NCBI GenBank assembly: GCA_947498125.1 | Contig: CANMJH010000003.1 | Location: forward strand, 186,001-250,000 | Reading direction: 5' to 3' | DNA from: an uncultured Nioella sp. | Lineage (GTDB): Bacteria; Pseudomonadota; Alphaproteobacteria; Rhodobacterales; Rhodobacteraceae | DNA: 64,000 nucleotides | The notes under the pieces: generated by a model | Seen by the model: the letters and a program-made list of their open reading frames with translations, nothing else | Databases searched by the model: none | What the model was told of the DNA's origin: nothing | Part shown: positions 54,699-63,718 of the stretch, in pieces | Numbering within the stretch: the first letter of the stretch is position 1 | Layout of the letters: each line of letters opens with the position of its first letter | Program-made: the position numbers and the translations under genes

Positions 54699-55121
54699 AT
54701 GAACCTTGAAAACTATTTCCCCTATATGCTCGCCGTCGCTGCGGAAACGTTCTCGCGCAAACTCGTCAAAGTCTATGGGCAGACCTATGGCTTGTCCCGT
54801 GAGGAATGGCGATTATTGCTGCTTCTTGCAGACGCCGGGGAATTAACCTCTCTTGAACTTGCAAAACGAACAACGCTTAACAAAGTGCAAGTCAGTCGCG
54901 CGGCTGATAAGCTTCAGGACAAAGGTTTGATCAGCCGGTCTGTTGCCGATACCGACCGACGTTTGCGACTTTATACATGTACCGAAGAGGGGCAAAGGCA
55001 TTTTGCAGAGATCTACCCGCAAGTAAACCAATGCGCAGATGCGATATTGAACAGCATGGAAGCCGATGATCTGGCTTGCCTGATACGCGGATTGAAAGCA
55101 TTGCAGACTGCGGTTGAATAA
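54699..55121 (+). CDS. MarR family regulator (first of a convergent pair)
   Basis: A 140-aa MarR protein: winged HTH at residues about 30-95 (T-S-L-E-L-A-K-R-T-T-L-N-K-V-Q-V-S-R-A-A-D-K-L and the wing D-T-D-R-R-L-R-L), flanked by dimerisation helices. It opens M-N-L-E-N-Y-F-P-Y-M-L, closely like the D-L-E-N-Y-L-P-Y-R-F start of the convergent MarR at 55167-55619, so the two are paralogues. GGAACG precedes the start. Confidence 0.9.
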   Translation: MNLENYFPYMLAVAAETFSRKLVKVYGQTYGLSREEWRLLLLLADAGELTSLELAKRTTLNKVQVSRAADKLQDKGLISRSVADTDRRLRLYTCTEEGQRHFAEIYPQVNQCADAILNSMEADDLACLIRGLKALQTAVE

Positions 55122-55166
55122 TATCCAAGGACATACTGGACCGCGCTGGCCGAAAACCGCCAAAAG

Positions 55167-55619
55167 TCAGACAGTTTGAGCCCTCAGATTTTCGGATAAG
55201 AGATCGAGCGCGTTTTGTAACGCCGGCTCCTGATCGCCAAGAACCTTGTTCATTTCTGCCTGGAAGGACAGGGCGATTGGTATGAGTTTGCCAAGCAAGT
55301 CAGCCCCTTGGTCAGTCAGGGCAAGCTTAAGAAGGCGCCTGTCCGTGGCGTCTGTTTCCTTGGTAATCAGCCCTTTAGCCTCCAGCTTGGCAGCAGCGCG
55401 GCTCACCTTTGATTTTTCTAGACTGACGCGTTGTTCGATGTCCCGGATCGACGGGTTTTCACTATAACCAACGTTCAATAGAACCCGCCATTCAGGCATC
55501 GAGATGCCGTAGTTCTTCTTATATTGCCTGGCCAATTCGTCGCTCAGGCGGGCGGCCAAAACTGTGAAACGGTATGGCAGGTAATTTTCCAAATCAAAAT
55601 CCGGCAATGCATCATGCAT
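55167..55619 (-). CDS. MarR family regulator of the homogentisate operon
   Basis: A 150-aa MarR protein: HTH around residues 57-80 (S-I-R-D-I-E-Q-R-V-S-L-E-K-S-K-V-S-R-A-A), wing D-A-T-D-R-R-L-L-K-L (88-97). It is transcribed divergently from hmgA across 145 nt that hold three TTGC-N4-GCAA-type inverted repeats, so it is the likely repressor of both itself and hmgA; the inducer may be homogentisate or a related aromatic acid (inference). Confidence 0.9.
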   Translation of the reverse strand: MHDALPDFDLENYLPYRFTVLAARLSDELARQYKKNYGISMPEWRVLLNVGYSENPSIRDIEQRVSLEKSKVSRAAAKLEAKGLITKETDATDRRLLKLALTDQGADLLGKLIPIALSFQAEMNKVLGDQEPALQNALDLLSENLRAQTV

Positions 55620-55663
55620 TTCGCGATCCTCTCTTCTTAGCCCTCATAAAAGGCGTAAAATCG

Positions 55664-55724
55664 TTGCGAATGCAATAAATTTGTTGACTTCGTTGCATAT
55701 GCAACGAATAATCATCGCAATTGC
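55664..55724. promoter_or_regulatory. Three inverted-repeat operators between marR and hmgA
   Basis: Site 1 TTGCGAATGCAA (55664-55675); site 2 TTGCATATGCAA (55693-55704), the centre of the perfect 20-bp palindrome TTCGTTGCATATGCAACGAA (55689-55708); site 3 GCAATTGC (55717-55724), a shorter variant. They lie in the divergent intergenic region, as MarR operators usually do. Confidence 0.7.
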
Positions 55725-55763
55725 AACGTTCTCATAAGAGATTCGTCAGAATGGGAGGCCCAC

Positions 55764-57125
55764 ATGAATACATCCGTACAGAAATCCGAAACCATTTCGG
55801 CCAACGAGGCCGTCGGAACCGTCAAGGGCTATATGCCTGGTTTTGGGAATGATTTTGAGACCGAGGCTTTGCCCGGTGCTTTGCCGCAGGGCATGAATTC
55901 TCCGCAAAAGTGCAACTATGGTCTTTACGGCGAGCAGCTATCGGGCACCGCTTTCACAGCACCTAGCCACCAAAACGAGCGCACGTGGTGCTACCGTATT
56001 CGCCCATCGGTGAAGCACTCGCATCGGTATGAAAAAATTGATCTGCCCTATTGGGTGACCGCGCCGAATGTTGATCCTGATGTGATCTCTCTTGGCCAAT
56101 ATCGGTGGGACCCGGTTCCGCATTCCGATGAAGGTCTGACATGGCTGACAGGCATGCGCACTATGACCACTGCAGGCGATGTGAATACGCAAGTGGGCAT
56201 GGCGACCCATATTTATCTGATCACCGAATCCATGGTCGACAGCTACTTCTATTCCGCCGATTCCGAGCTGCTGGTGGTCCCGCAAGAGGGGCGTCTGCGC
56301 TTTTGTACTGAGCTGGGGATTATCAATCTTGAGCCTAAGGAAATAGCGATCCTGCCACGCGGGCTCCTCTACCGGGTTGAAGTGATCGACGGCCCGGCCC
56401 GTGGGTTTGTCTGCGAAAACTATGGCCAGAAGTTTGAATTGCCCGGCCGCGGGCCGATCGGGGCCAATTGCATGGCCAATCGACGCGACTTCAAGACACC
56501 TGTCGCAGCGTTTGAAGACCGTGAGGTGCCGTCAACCGTGACCGTCAAATGGTGCGGGCAATTTCACGAAACCCAAATCGGCCACAGCCCGCTGGACGTT
56601 GTCGCATGGCACGGAAACTACGCGCCGGTGAAATATGACATGCGCAATTATTGCCCGATTGGAGCGATCCTGTTTGACCACCCTGATCCGTCGATTTTCA
56701 CTGTTCTCACAGCGCCATCAGGCGTTCCCGGCACCGCCAATATCGACTTTGTCCTGTTCCGCGAGCGCTGGATGACGATGGAGGACACGTTCCGCCCGCC
56801 TTGGTATCACAAGAACATCATGTCCGAGATGATGGGCAACATTTACGGGCAATATGATGCCAAACCCGAGGGGTTTGCCCCCGGCGGGGTCAGCCTGCAC
56901 AATATGATGCTGCCGCATGGGCCCGATAAAGATGCTTTTGAAGGTGCATCTAACGCTGATCTCAAGCCTGAAAAACTGGACAATACCATGTCCTTCATGT
57001 TCGAGACCCGCTTCCCCCAGCATCTGACAGACTTTGCCGCCAATGAAGCGCCTTTGCAGGATGATTACATCGACTGCTGGACCGACCTAGAAAAGAAATT
57101 CGACGGAACACCAGGTAAGAAATAA
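55764..57125 (+). CDS. hmgA: Homogentisate 1,2-dioxygenase
   Basis: HmgA (453 aa) opens the ring of homogentisate to maleylacetoacetate using ferrous iron. Candidate iron ligands are H349, E355 and H385, found in W-Y-H-K-N-I-M-S-E and L-P-H-G-P-D. Their spacing (6 and 36 residues) equals that of the ligands in the human enzyme (H335, E341, H371). The N-terminal [10 protein letters not shown] (about 26-35) is family-typical. First gene of the catabolic operon under the MarR operators. Confidence 0.98.
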   Translation: MNTSVQKSETISANEAVGTVKGYMPGFGNDFETEALPGALPQGMNSPQKCNYGLYGEQLSGTAFTAPSHQNERTWCYRIRPSVKHSHRYEKIDLPYWVTAPNVDPDVISLGQYRWDPVPHSDEGLTWLTGMRTMTTAGDVNTQVGMATHIYLITESMVDSYFYSADSELLVVPQEGRLRFCTELGIINLEPKEIAILPRGLLYRVEVIDGPARGFVCENYGQKFELPGRGPIGANCMANRRDFKTPVAAFEDREVPSTVTVKWCGQFHETQIGHSPLDVVAWHGNYAPVKYDMRNYCPIGAILFDHPDPSIFTVLTAPSGVPGTANIDFVLFRERWMTMEDTFRPPWYHKNIMSEMMGNIYGQYDAKPEGFAPGGVSLHNMMLPHGPDKDAFEGASNADLKPEKLDNTMSFMFETRFPQHLTDFAANEAPLQDDYIDCWTDLEKKFDGTPGKK

Positions 57126-57169
57126 CGCGGCTTTCGGTCCGTATCTCATTCTGTTTCATGGAGAAATAA

Positions 57170-58429
57170 ATGCCCCTGCTAAAATCATGGGTGGAGTCTG
57201 CGAACGCTGCGGACTGCCCTTTCCCTCTCAATAACCTTCCCTATGGAGTATTCTCGACAGGCACGCTGCAGCCACGTTGTGGCGTCGCAATCGGGGATGT
57301 GATCTTTGATATCAAAACGGCAGAATCCGCCGGCCTAATCGCGGTAACTGATGGCGCAGTTTTCGCCAAACCGGGCTGGAATGCTTTTATGGCGCTCGGC
57401 AATACGCATTGGGTGGCGCTTAGAAAACGCCTATTGGAACTTCTTGCAGAAGATTCAGACGAAAAAGACGTCCTGTCAGAGCTTCTGACCCCGATGTCCG
57501 ACGCAACGATGCATATGCCGTTTCAGGTCACTGAATACACGGATTTCTATGCAAGCCGGAACCACGCGTTCAACGTTGGCACCATGTTCCGGGGGGCCGA
57601 GAATGCGTTGCCGCCGAACTGGTTGCACATTCCAATCGGCTATAACGGCCGGGCGTCTTCGGTTGTTGTGTCAGGCTCTGATATTCGCCGCCCTTGGGGG
57701 CAGCTTAAAGGGCCAAATGATGATCTGCCGCGGTTTGCGCCCTCGCAACGGTTCGACATCGAGCTGGAAATGGGTGCCATCGTCGGCAATCCCAGTGACG
57801 GCCCGCTCACCTTACAGGAAGCTGATGACAATATTTTTGGCTATGTACTGCTGAACGACTGGTCCGCGCGCGATATTCAGGCTTGGGAATACCAGCCACT
57901 GGGTCCGTTTCAGGCCAAGGCGACCGCCACAACCATCAGTCCGTGGATAGTGACCACCGCCGCGTTAGAGCCTTTCCGTTGTGACGCGCCGGAACGCGAG
58001 TATGACTTGCTTGATCACCTCAAAGACACCGGCCCGATGCTGTTTGACATCGACCTTAGGGTAACGCTGGCCCCAGAAGGCCAGGACGCTTCGACCATCG
58101 CTGAGACCAACTACAACGTCATGTATTACTCAGCCGCGCAACAACTGGCCCACCACACGACGTCAGGCTGTTCTATGCGGGCCGGTGATCTGCTGGGGTC
58201 CGGCACAATCTCCGGGCCAGAAAAACACAATCGCGGCTCGTTGCTGGAGCTGAGCTGGGGCGGCAAAGAGCCCTTCACGCTCGAAACCGGCGAAACCCGA
58301 AATTTCATCGAAGACGGGGATACCCTGAATTTAGAAGGTAGAGCCAAAGGCGACGGTTACGTCATCGGCTTCGGCGACTGTATCGGCAAAGTGCTGCCAG
58401 CACTCGACGACCCTTACAATCGCAGCTGA
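57170..58429 (+). CDS. fahA: Fumarylacetoacetase
   Basis: FahA (419 aa; hmgB in pseudomonads) hydrolyses fumarylacetoacetate to fumarate and acetoacetate. Seen motifs: E-Y-T-D-F-Y-A-S-R-N-H-A (about 122-133, metal Asp and catalytic His), F-D-I-E-L-E-M-G (about 196-203, metal Glu pair) and N-D-W-S-A-R-D-I-Q (about 230-238). GGAGAAATAA precedes the ATG, 44 nt after hmgA. No maleylacetoacetate isomerase gene lies in the cluster. Confidence 0.97.
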   Translation: MPLLKSWVESANAADCPFPLNNLPYGVFSTGTLQPRCGVAIGDVIFDIKTAESAGLIAVTDGAVFAKPGWNAFMALGNTHWVALRKRLLELLAEDSDEKDVLSELLTPMSDATMHMPFQVTEYTDFYASRNHAFNVGTMFRGAENALPPNWLHIPIGYNGRASSVVVSGSDIRRPWGQLKGPNDDLPRFAPSQRFDIELEMGAIVGNPSDGPLTLQEADDNIFGYVLLNDWSARDIQAWEYQPLGPFQAKATATTISPWIVTTAALEPFRCDAPEREYDLLDHLKDTGPMLFDIDLRVTLAPEGQDASTIAETNYNVMYYSAAQQLAHHTTSGCSMRAGDLLGSGTISGPEKHNRGSLLELSWGGKEPFTLETGETRNFIEDGDTLNLEGRAKGDGYVIGFGDCIGKVLPALDDPYNRS

Positions 58430-58479
58430 TCCAACAGACGTCCGGCGTCTTTGAGCGGCGGCAAGCAGGAGACAAAAAA

Positions 58480-59430
58480 TTGGCAAAAGCATTCGCATCG
58501 CAAGGCGATCTTACTGAGAAAACCATTACCTTCGACGAAATCGGAGATGGCCTTTATGCGTTCACCGCTGAGGGCGATCCGAACTCGGGCGTGATCATCG
58601 GCGATGACAGCGTAATGATTGTCGAAGCGCAGGCCACGCCGCGTCTGGCAGGAAAGGTGATTGAGAAGGTCCGCGAAGTGACCGACAAACCAATCTCCCA
58701 CGTGGTTTTGACCCATTATCACGCGGTTCGGGTATTGGGCGCGTCTGCCTTTGGTGCCTCGCAGATCATCATGTCAGATATCGCCCGCTCGATGGTGGTC
58801 GAGCGGGGACAAGAAGATTGGGATAGCGAATTTCAACGGTTCCCGCGCTTGTTTGAGGGCCACGAGAGCATTCCGGGCCTAACGTGGCCGACAACAACCT
58901 TTCGCGACAGCATGACGGTTTATCTTGGCAATCGCCGGGTTGATATCAAGCAAATCGGTCGCGCGCATACGGCTGGCGATGCGGTTATCTATGTTCCCGA
59001 TCAGAATGTCATGTTTACGGGCGATATCGTTGAAGATCATTCTGCCTGTTACTGTGGCGATGGGCATTTTGGCGATTGGGGGCAAACCCTCGATAACATT
59101 GCGGCTTATGACGTGGATGCCATCGCGCCCGGTCGCGGTGCAGCCCTTATTGGCAAGGATGCCGTTGCCCGCGCGCTTGAAAGCACCCGCGACTTTGTCG
59201 ATAGCACCTATTTTCCTGCGGCCCGGGTCGCGGCGCGCGGCGGGTCTCTCAAGGACGCATGGGATGCGGTGCGCGACGCCTGTGATCCCAAATTTAAAGA
59301 CTACGCAATTTACGAACATTGCCTGCCGTTCAATGTAAGTCGCGCGTATGACGAGGCGCGAGGCATCGCAACGCCGCGCATCTGGACAGACAAACGCGAC
59401 ATTGAAATGTGGGAGCAGCTGCAAGGTTGA
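58480..59430 (+). CDS. MBL-fold protein with an incomplete second metal site
   Basis: A 316-aa metallo-beta-lactamase-fold protein, TTG start after GGAGAC. The canonical H-x-H-x-D-H is here H79-Y-H81-A-V-R84, so the D and H of metal site 2 are replaced by V and R; the late His is also lost (P-G-R219-G instead of a GHG-type motif). H79, H81, G-R-A-H-T-A-G-D and F-T-G-D remain, so at most one metal is likely. Its role in the homogentisate operon is unknown; an auxiliary hydrolase is possible. Confidence 0.8.
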   Translation: MAKAFASQGDLTEKTITFDEIGDGLYAFTAEGDPNSGVIIGDDSVMIVEAQATPRLAGKVIEKVREVTDKPISHVVLTHYHAVRVLGASAFGASQIIMSDIARSMVVERGQEDWDSEFQRFPRLFEGHESIPGLTWPTTTFRDSMTVYLGNRRVDIKQIGRAHTAGDAVIYVPDQNVMFTGDIVEDHSACYCGDGHFGDWGQTLDNIAAYDVDAIAPGRGAALIGKDAVARALESTRDFVDSTYFPAARVAARGGSLKDAWDAVRDACDPKFKDYAIYEHCLPFNVSRAYDEARGIATPRIWTDKRDIEMWEQLQG

Positions 59431-59471
59431 TCCCGCTTCAAACTTCCCTTTTGAACAACTGAGGTGGCCCG

Positions 59472-61097
59472 ATGTTTCAGGACAGATACCCGCTCGCATT
59501 CAAGCTCTATCCTTACGAAAAATCCAAAGACCAGGACGCGCCTAAGGCCGTTCGGCACCCGGTCGTCATTGTGGGTGGTGGACCTGTTGGTTTGGCGACA
59601 GCACTGGACCTTGGCCGTCAGGGGATTCCGGCACTTGTTCTGGATGATCATGAAGGGATCGGTATGGGTAGCCGTGCAATCTGCTTTGCCAAACGCACAC
59701 TTGATATTGCAAATCGCTATGGTTGTGGCGCCCCGATGCTTGAAAAAGGCGTGGTGTGGAATGTTGGCAAAGTGTTTCAGGATGATCGTCAGGTTTTCGA
59801 ATTTAACCTGTTGCCTGAAAGCGGTCACCGCAACCCCGCCTTTATCAACTTGCAACAGCCCTATTTTGAAAAGTTCATCTTTGAAAAGATCCGTGCAGAA
59901 CAAGACACCGGGACGCCCATCGAAATCAGAGGAAAAAACCGCGTTGATGCAGTGGATGTGCGGCAAGATCATGTCGTTTTAACCGTCGCGACGCCCGATG
60001 GACCATACGATGTTGAGGCCGATTGGGTCATCGCCTGTGACGGGGCGAGTTCACCGGTCCGAGGGATGCTTGACCTTGGCTTTGAAGGACGGGTTTTTCA
60101 GGACAGTTTTCTAATTGCTGACATCAAAATGAAATCGACAGATTTCCCGACAGAACGCTGGTTCTGGTTTGAACCCTATTTCAAATCAGGAGCATCCACG
60201 CTTTTGCACAAACAACCAGATGACGTTTGGCGGGTGGATTTCCAGATCGGTTGGGATGTGGACCGCGCAGAAGAGATGAAAGAGGAAAACATCCGCAAAC
60301 GATTGGATGCCATGTTGGGCGACGACGTCGATTATGAAATCGTCTGGTCCTCAATCTACACGTTCCAGTGCCGACGCATGAACAAGTTCCGCCATGGGCG
60401 CGTTGTATTTGCGGGCGATGCCGCGCATCAGGTCTCGCCGTTTGGGGCGCGCGGCGCAAATTCCGGGATTCAGGATGTTGATAATCTTGGCTGGAAACTA
60501 GGATTGGTTATTGCAGGCACGGCACCCGAGAATCTGCTCGACACCTATGATGATGAACGCGTTTTTGGTGCGGACGAAAATATCCTGAATTCGACACGAT
60601 CGACGGATTTCATCACGCCAAAATCAAAAGCCAGCAAGGGATTTCGCGACGCCGTGCTAATGCTCGCCGAAAAATATGAATTTGCGCGACCGCTGGTAAA
60701 TTCAGGGCGGCTTTCAGTTCCCTGCACATATGACGCGTCGCGTTTGAATGGGCCGGACCACCTTCCAAATGGTCCCGACCGGACACGGGTCGGCAGCCCA
60801 TGCCCGGATGCGCCGGTGGCAGGCGGCTTCCTCCTTGATCACCTTGGAACTGATTTTGTGCTGTTGGCGATCAACACCGAAGCGCCCGAACAGATCGACA
60901 TTGATGGGATCAAGGTCCGCACCGTGTCGGTCAGAACGTCCGATAATCCGACCGGCGCGCTCGCCGAGCGCTATCTGGGATCTGAAGCCCAAGCCGTTTA
61001 CCTCATCCGCCCGGATCAACATGTTACGGCGCGCGGACGGGTTTACACCGAAGATGCGCTTAGAGCTGCTCTGCTCAAAGCTTGCGGAAAGGACTGA
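59472..61097 (+). CDS. FAD-dependent aromatic hydroxylase (MhaA/MhpA-like)
   Basis: A 541-aa flavin monooxygenase. FAD site V-I-V-G-G-G-P-V-G-L-A (about 36-46), the D-G motif A-C-D-G-A-S-S-P-V-R-G (about 187-197) and F-A-G-D-A-A-H-Q-V-S-P-F-G-A-R-G (about 314-329) are present. Together with the tiny downstream protein it resembles the two-component 3-hydroxyphenylacetate 6-hydroxylase MhaAB, which makes homogentisate, and it lies in a homogentisate operon. Substrate is inferred. GGAGGTGGCC-like purines are weak; the ATG at 59472 is well placed. Confidence 0.85.
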   Translation: MFQDRYPLAFKLYPYEKSKDQDAPKAVRHPVVIVGGGPVGLATALDLGRQGIPALVLDDHEGIGMGSRAICFAKRTLDIANRYGCGAPMLEKGVVWNVGKVFQDDRQVFEFNLLPESGHRNPAFINLQQPYFEKFIFEKIRAEQDTGTPIEIRGKNRVDAVDVRQDHVVLTVATPDGPYDVEADWVIACDGASSPVRGMLDLGFEGRVFQDSFLIADIKMKSTDFPTERWFWFEPYFKSGASTLLHKQPDDVWRVDFQIGWDVDRAEEMKEENIRKRLDAMLGDDVDYEIVWSSIYTFQCRRMNKFRHGRVVFAGDAAHQVSPFGARGANSGIQDVDNLGWKLGLVIAGTAPENLLDTYDDERVFGADENILNSTRSTDFITPKSKASKGFRDAVLMLAEKYEFARPLVNSGRLSVPCTYDASRLNGPDHLPNGPDRTRVGSPCPDAPVAGGFLLDHLGTDFVLLAINTEAPEQIDIDGIKVRTVSVRTSDNPTGALAERYLGSEAQAVYLIRPDQHVTARGRVYTEDALRAALLKACGKD

Positions 61098-61100
61098 AAA

Positions 61101-61286
61101 ATGGCCCACCTCAATACCCAACCCAATTTGCCTTCTCCCGATGAATTTTATGCCGATCTTTTGGCTGCACATGAGGGTTTGTCCGACGACGAGAGCGCGG
61201 CGTTGAACAACCGCCTCATCCTGCTGCTCGCCAATCACATAGGCCGTCACGACGTCCTGTGCGACGCTCTGGGCGCGGCAAAGTAG
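61101..61286 (+). CDS. Small MhaB/DUF2783-like coupling protein
   Basis: A 61-aa acidic helical protein 3 nt after the hydroxylase gene, so it is co-translated. It matches the DUF2783/MhaB type: P-D-E-F-Y-A-D-L-L-A-A-H-E-G-L-S (about 13-28), then L-N-N-R-L-I-L-L-L-A-N-H-I-G. In P. putida U, MhaB is a small coupling subunit of 3-hydroxyphenylacetate hydroxylase. The spacing and position strongly support the same role here. Confidence 0.85.
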   Translation: MAHLNTQPNLPSPDEFYADLLAAHEGLSDDESAALNNRLILLLANHIGRHDVLCDALGAAK

Positions 61287-61751
61287 GCATTTTAAAAAGA
61301 TCGACCGGCCAGAGCAATTTTTGGCACTAAATTCATCCAGCCAATTGATGCGCGTTGCGAAGAAGGCATTCGTCGTCTTCGGTGAATGAATGATGGCCCG
61401 AGTTCACAAAGCGTCCGTCGCAAGACACATCTTGCCAATAAGCCGGGGATGGCCGGGGTCGCGGATGTGGTGAGATTGTAATCTCTGCTATCGGACGGGT
61501 CGAGACGATCTGCCGTGCGTCATGATCAAGCCAAAAAATTATCTACGTTAGCCGCACGTGGACCTCAGATTGCGGTCAGAAAATCGAATACTTGAGCTGC
61601 TTGTCGCAATTGGCGTCCTGGACCGTGGAGCCAACCTCGGTCCAGACGAAAAGCGGACCGGTAAATCAATGTCCACTTTTGGGATGCGGCATTGCAGCGA
61701 CCTTTAGGAAAAGAAGGCCCGGATTGGGCCGAACAATTAGCTGTCTGGGCA
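61287..61751. other. Gene-poor stretch after the homogentisate operon
   Basis: About 465 bases. A minus-strand frame at 61565-61792 overlaps the peptidase gene and looks like antisense or decayed sequence. No terminator is evident after the mhaB-like gene. Confidence 0.4.
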
Positions 61752-62885
61752 TTAGTCGCGCTGCTGCGGTGCTGTGAACGACATAGCTTCAATTAACTTG
61801 CTCGGCTCAATCGCTTTACATATCAACTCAGGATCATGCGTCGTTGGTGTGTCTTCTGCAGCGAACATCGCGTTCAGGACCGCTTCCTCAATCGCTTCGA
61901 CTGCGGCTAGGTAGACGCTATCCAGGAACTCGTCATTTATCTGCGTCACGGATCGCCATGGCCCCGAGAGTTGCGGCATGTCCATTTCATTGGCTGTGCT
62001 GAATGCGATGAAGATATCACCAGAGTTATTGCCACCCGGAGATCCGGACCGACTTATTCCAATGGTGGCGCGGCGGGCGATGCGTTCAAGCTGCCCTGAG
62101 GAGAGCGGCACATCGGTTGCGATGACACAGACGATGGAACCGCGCTCGGTGTTGAACCCTGGCAATCGATCGTCTTGCAATACTCGTCCAACAGGCGCGC
62201 CAAGCACGGTCAGCCATGGGCGGATGCCGTGGTTTGCCTGTACCAAGGCCCCAAGCGTAAAACTTTTGCTGTCAATGGAGATCTCACGCGAGGCCGTGCC
62301 AGTTCCTCCCTTGTATTCATAGCAGATCATCCCGGCTCCGCCGCCGACATTCCCTTCGGCAATTTCTCCGGACGTTGCTGATTGAATGGCGGTCAGCGCG
62401 TGCTCAGGACGAACGTGAAAGCCGTTGATGTCATTCAAGACACCGTCATAGGTCTCTGACACCACCGGCATCGCCCACAGGTGATTATTTTCCCATTCTT
62501 TGGCATAATGTTCGACAATCCAGCGCGTCGCGCCTTCATGAGCTGCACCGACGGAATGGGTATTTGTCAGCATGATCGGACCGACAAAGTACCCACCATC
62601 ATGAATCCAATGAGAACCGGTCATCTCGCCGTTACCGTTCAGTGTAAACTGGCCCGCAAGGACAGGTTTTGGGCTTTCTTCAAACCCGCGCGGCAATATG
62701 GCTGTCACGCCGGTTTGGACTTGCTTTGCACCCCGCCGGGGCGACGGATCAACGTGGGAGGACACCGTTTCGTAGCCAACGAGAACACCGGGAACATCCG
62801 TGATCGCGTTGTTCGGCCCGGTTGTCCCCGGAAATGGAAGCCCTGCTTCACGCGCCCTTGGCTTGGTCTTGAACACTTGTGCCAT
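61752..62885 (-). CDS. P1-family (DmpA-type) aminopeptidase
   Basis: A 377-aa protein of the DmpA/P1 family (N-terminal-nucleophile hydrolases that self-cleave). The predicted nucleophile Ser288 is in G-G-N-N-S-G-D; E-G-N-V-G-G-G-A-G-M (about 176-185) and I-T-D-V-P-G-V-L-V-G (about 28-37) are conserved. It removes N-terminal residues, often D- or beta-amino acids. Placed 2 nt after the transporter permease gene on the same strand, so it may process the imported compound. Confidence 0.9.
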   Translation of the reverse strand: MAQVFKTKPRAREAGLPFPGTTGPNNAITDVPGVLVGYETVSSHVDPSPRRGAKQVQTGVTAILPRGFEESPKPVLAGQFTLNGNGEMTGSHWIHDGGYFVGPIMLTNTHSVGAAHEGATRWIVEHYAKEWENNHLWAMPVVSETYDGVLNDINGFHVRPEHALTAIQSATSGEIAEGNVGGGAGMICYEYKGGTGTASREISIDSKSFTLGALVQANHGIRPWLTVLGAPVGRVLQDDRLPGFNTERGSIVCVIATDVPLSSGQLERIARRATIGISRSGSPGGNNSGDIFIAFSTANEMDMPQLSGPWRSVTQINDEFLDSVYLAAVEAIEEAVLNAMFAAEDTPTTHDPELICKAIEPSKLIEAMSFTAPQQRD

Positions 62886-62887
62886 CG

Positions 62888-63715
62888 TTATTTCCTAGAT
62901 CGTAAGTAAAGGCCGACGGATGCAATGATCAGCGAGAAAAGGAGCATGATTGTCGCGATGGCATTGATCTCAGGTTTTATCCCGCGCCGCAGCATTCCAA
63001 AGATGAAGACAGGCAATGTCTGGCTATCCACACCTGCTATAAAATAGGTAATGACCAGATCATCCATCGAGATGATGAAGGCCAGCAATGCCCCGCCAAT
63101 GACTCCGGGCAAGATCATTGGGAACGTGACCCGCCGGAATGTGACCCATGAATTCGCACCAAGGTCGGCGGCGGCTTCCTCAAGCGCATCATCCATATCG
63201 GCGATCCGGGCCGAGACCACGATGAAGACATAGGAGATCAGAAACGTGCAGTGCCCGATGATGATCGTGACAACCGACAGCTGAATTCCGACGCTGACGA
63301 AAAAGATCAAAAGCGCAATCCCAAGAAGGATGTCAGGCATGATCATCGGCATAAACATGAGCGCGCGATAAAAGGGTTTAAGCCTGAAGCGGAACCTAGC
63401 AACAGCAAGCGCAATGGCCGTTCCGAATACTGTGGAAATTGCAGTGGTGGTCAGCGCAATCGTCAGGCTGTTCTTGACGGCCTCGTATAGCTGATCGGTT
63501 GAATCGAGGTAGAGGGCAGACTCCGTCGTTGCAGCACTCAAGCCAAATATGGCGCGGTACCAATCAAAGGTGAAGTTTTCCCAGATCATCATGTTGACCG
63601 GGTTCGAGTTGAACGAAAACACCACGATCAGCAAAATGGGCGCATAGACGAATGCGAAGAAGAAATAGCCGTAAATGGGCAGAATGCTCGAGCGCAAAAG
63701 CTTTTTGATTTTCAT
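62888..63715 (-). CDS. ABC transporter permease (PotC-type)
   Basis: A 275-aa inner-membrane permease with six segments and the EAA loop E-E-A-A-A-D-L-G-A-N-S-W (about 177-188), which contacts the ATPase. Its partner permease is upstream and partial; the pair resembles spermidine/putrescine (PotBC) transporters. The ATPase and binding protein are outside the window. It is followed 2 nt later by the P1 peptidase. Confidence 0.9.
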   Translation of the reverse strand: MKIKKLLRSSILPIYGYFFFAFVYAPILLIVVFSFNSNPVNMMIWENFTFDWYRAIFGLSAATTESALYLDSTDQLYEAVKNSLTIALTTTAISTVFGTAIALAVARFRFRLKPFYRALMFMPMIMPDILLGIALLIFFVSVGIQLSVVTIIIGHCTFLISYVFIVVSARIADMDDALEEAAADLGANSWVTFRRVTFPMILPGVIGGALLAFIISMDDLVITYFIAGVDSQTLPVFIFGMLRRGIKPEINAIATIMLLFSLIIASVGLYLRSRK

Positions 63716-63718
63716 GGC

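Noticed and set aside
61565-61792. Minus-strand 75-aa frame after the mhaB-like gene
   Set aside because: It overlaps the P1 peptidase 3' end and has noncoding-like composition.
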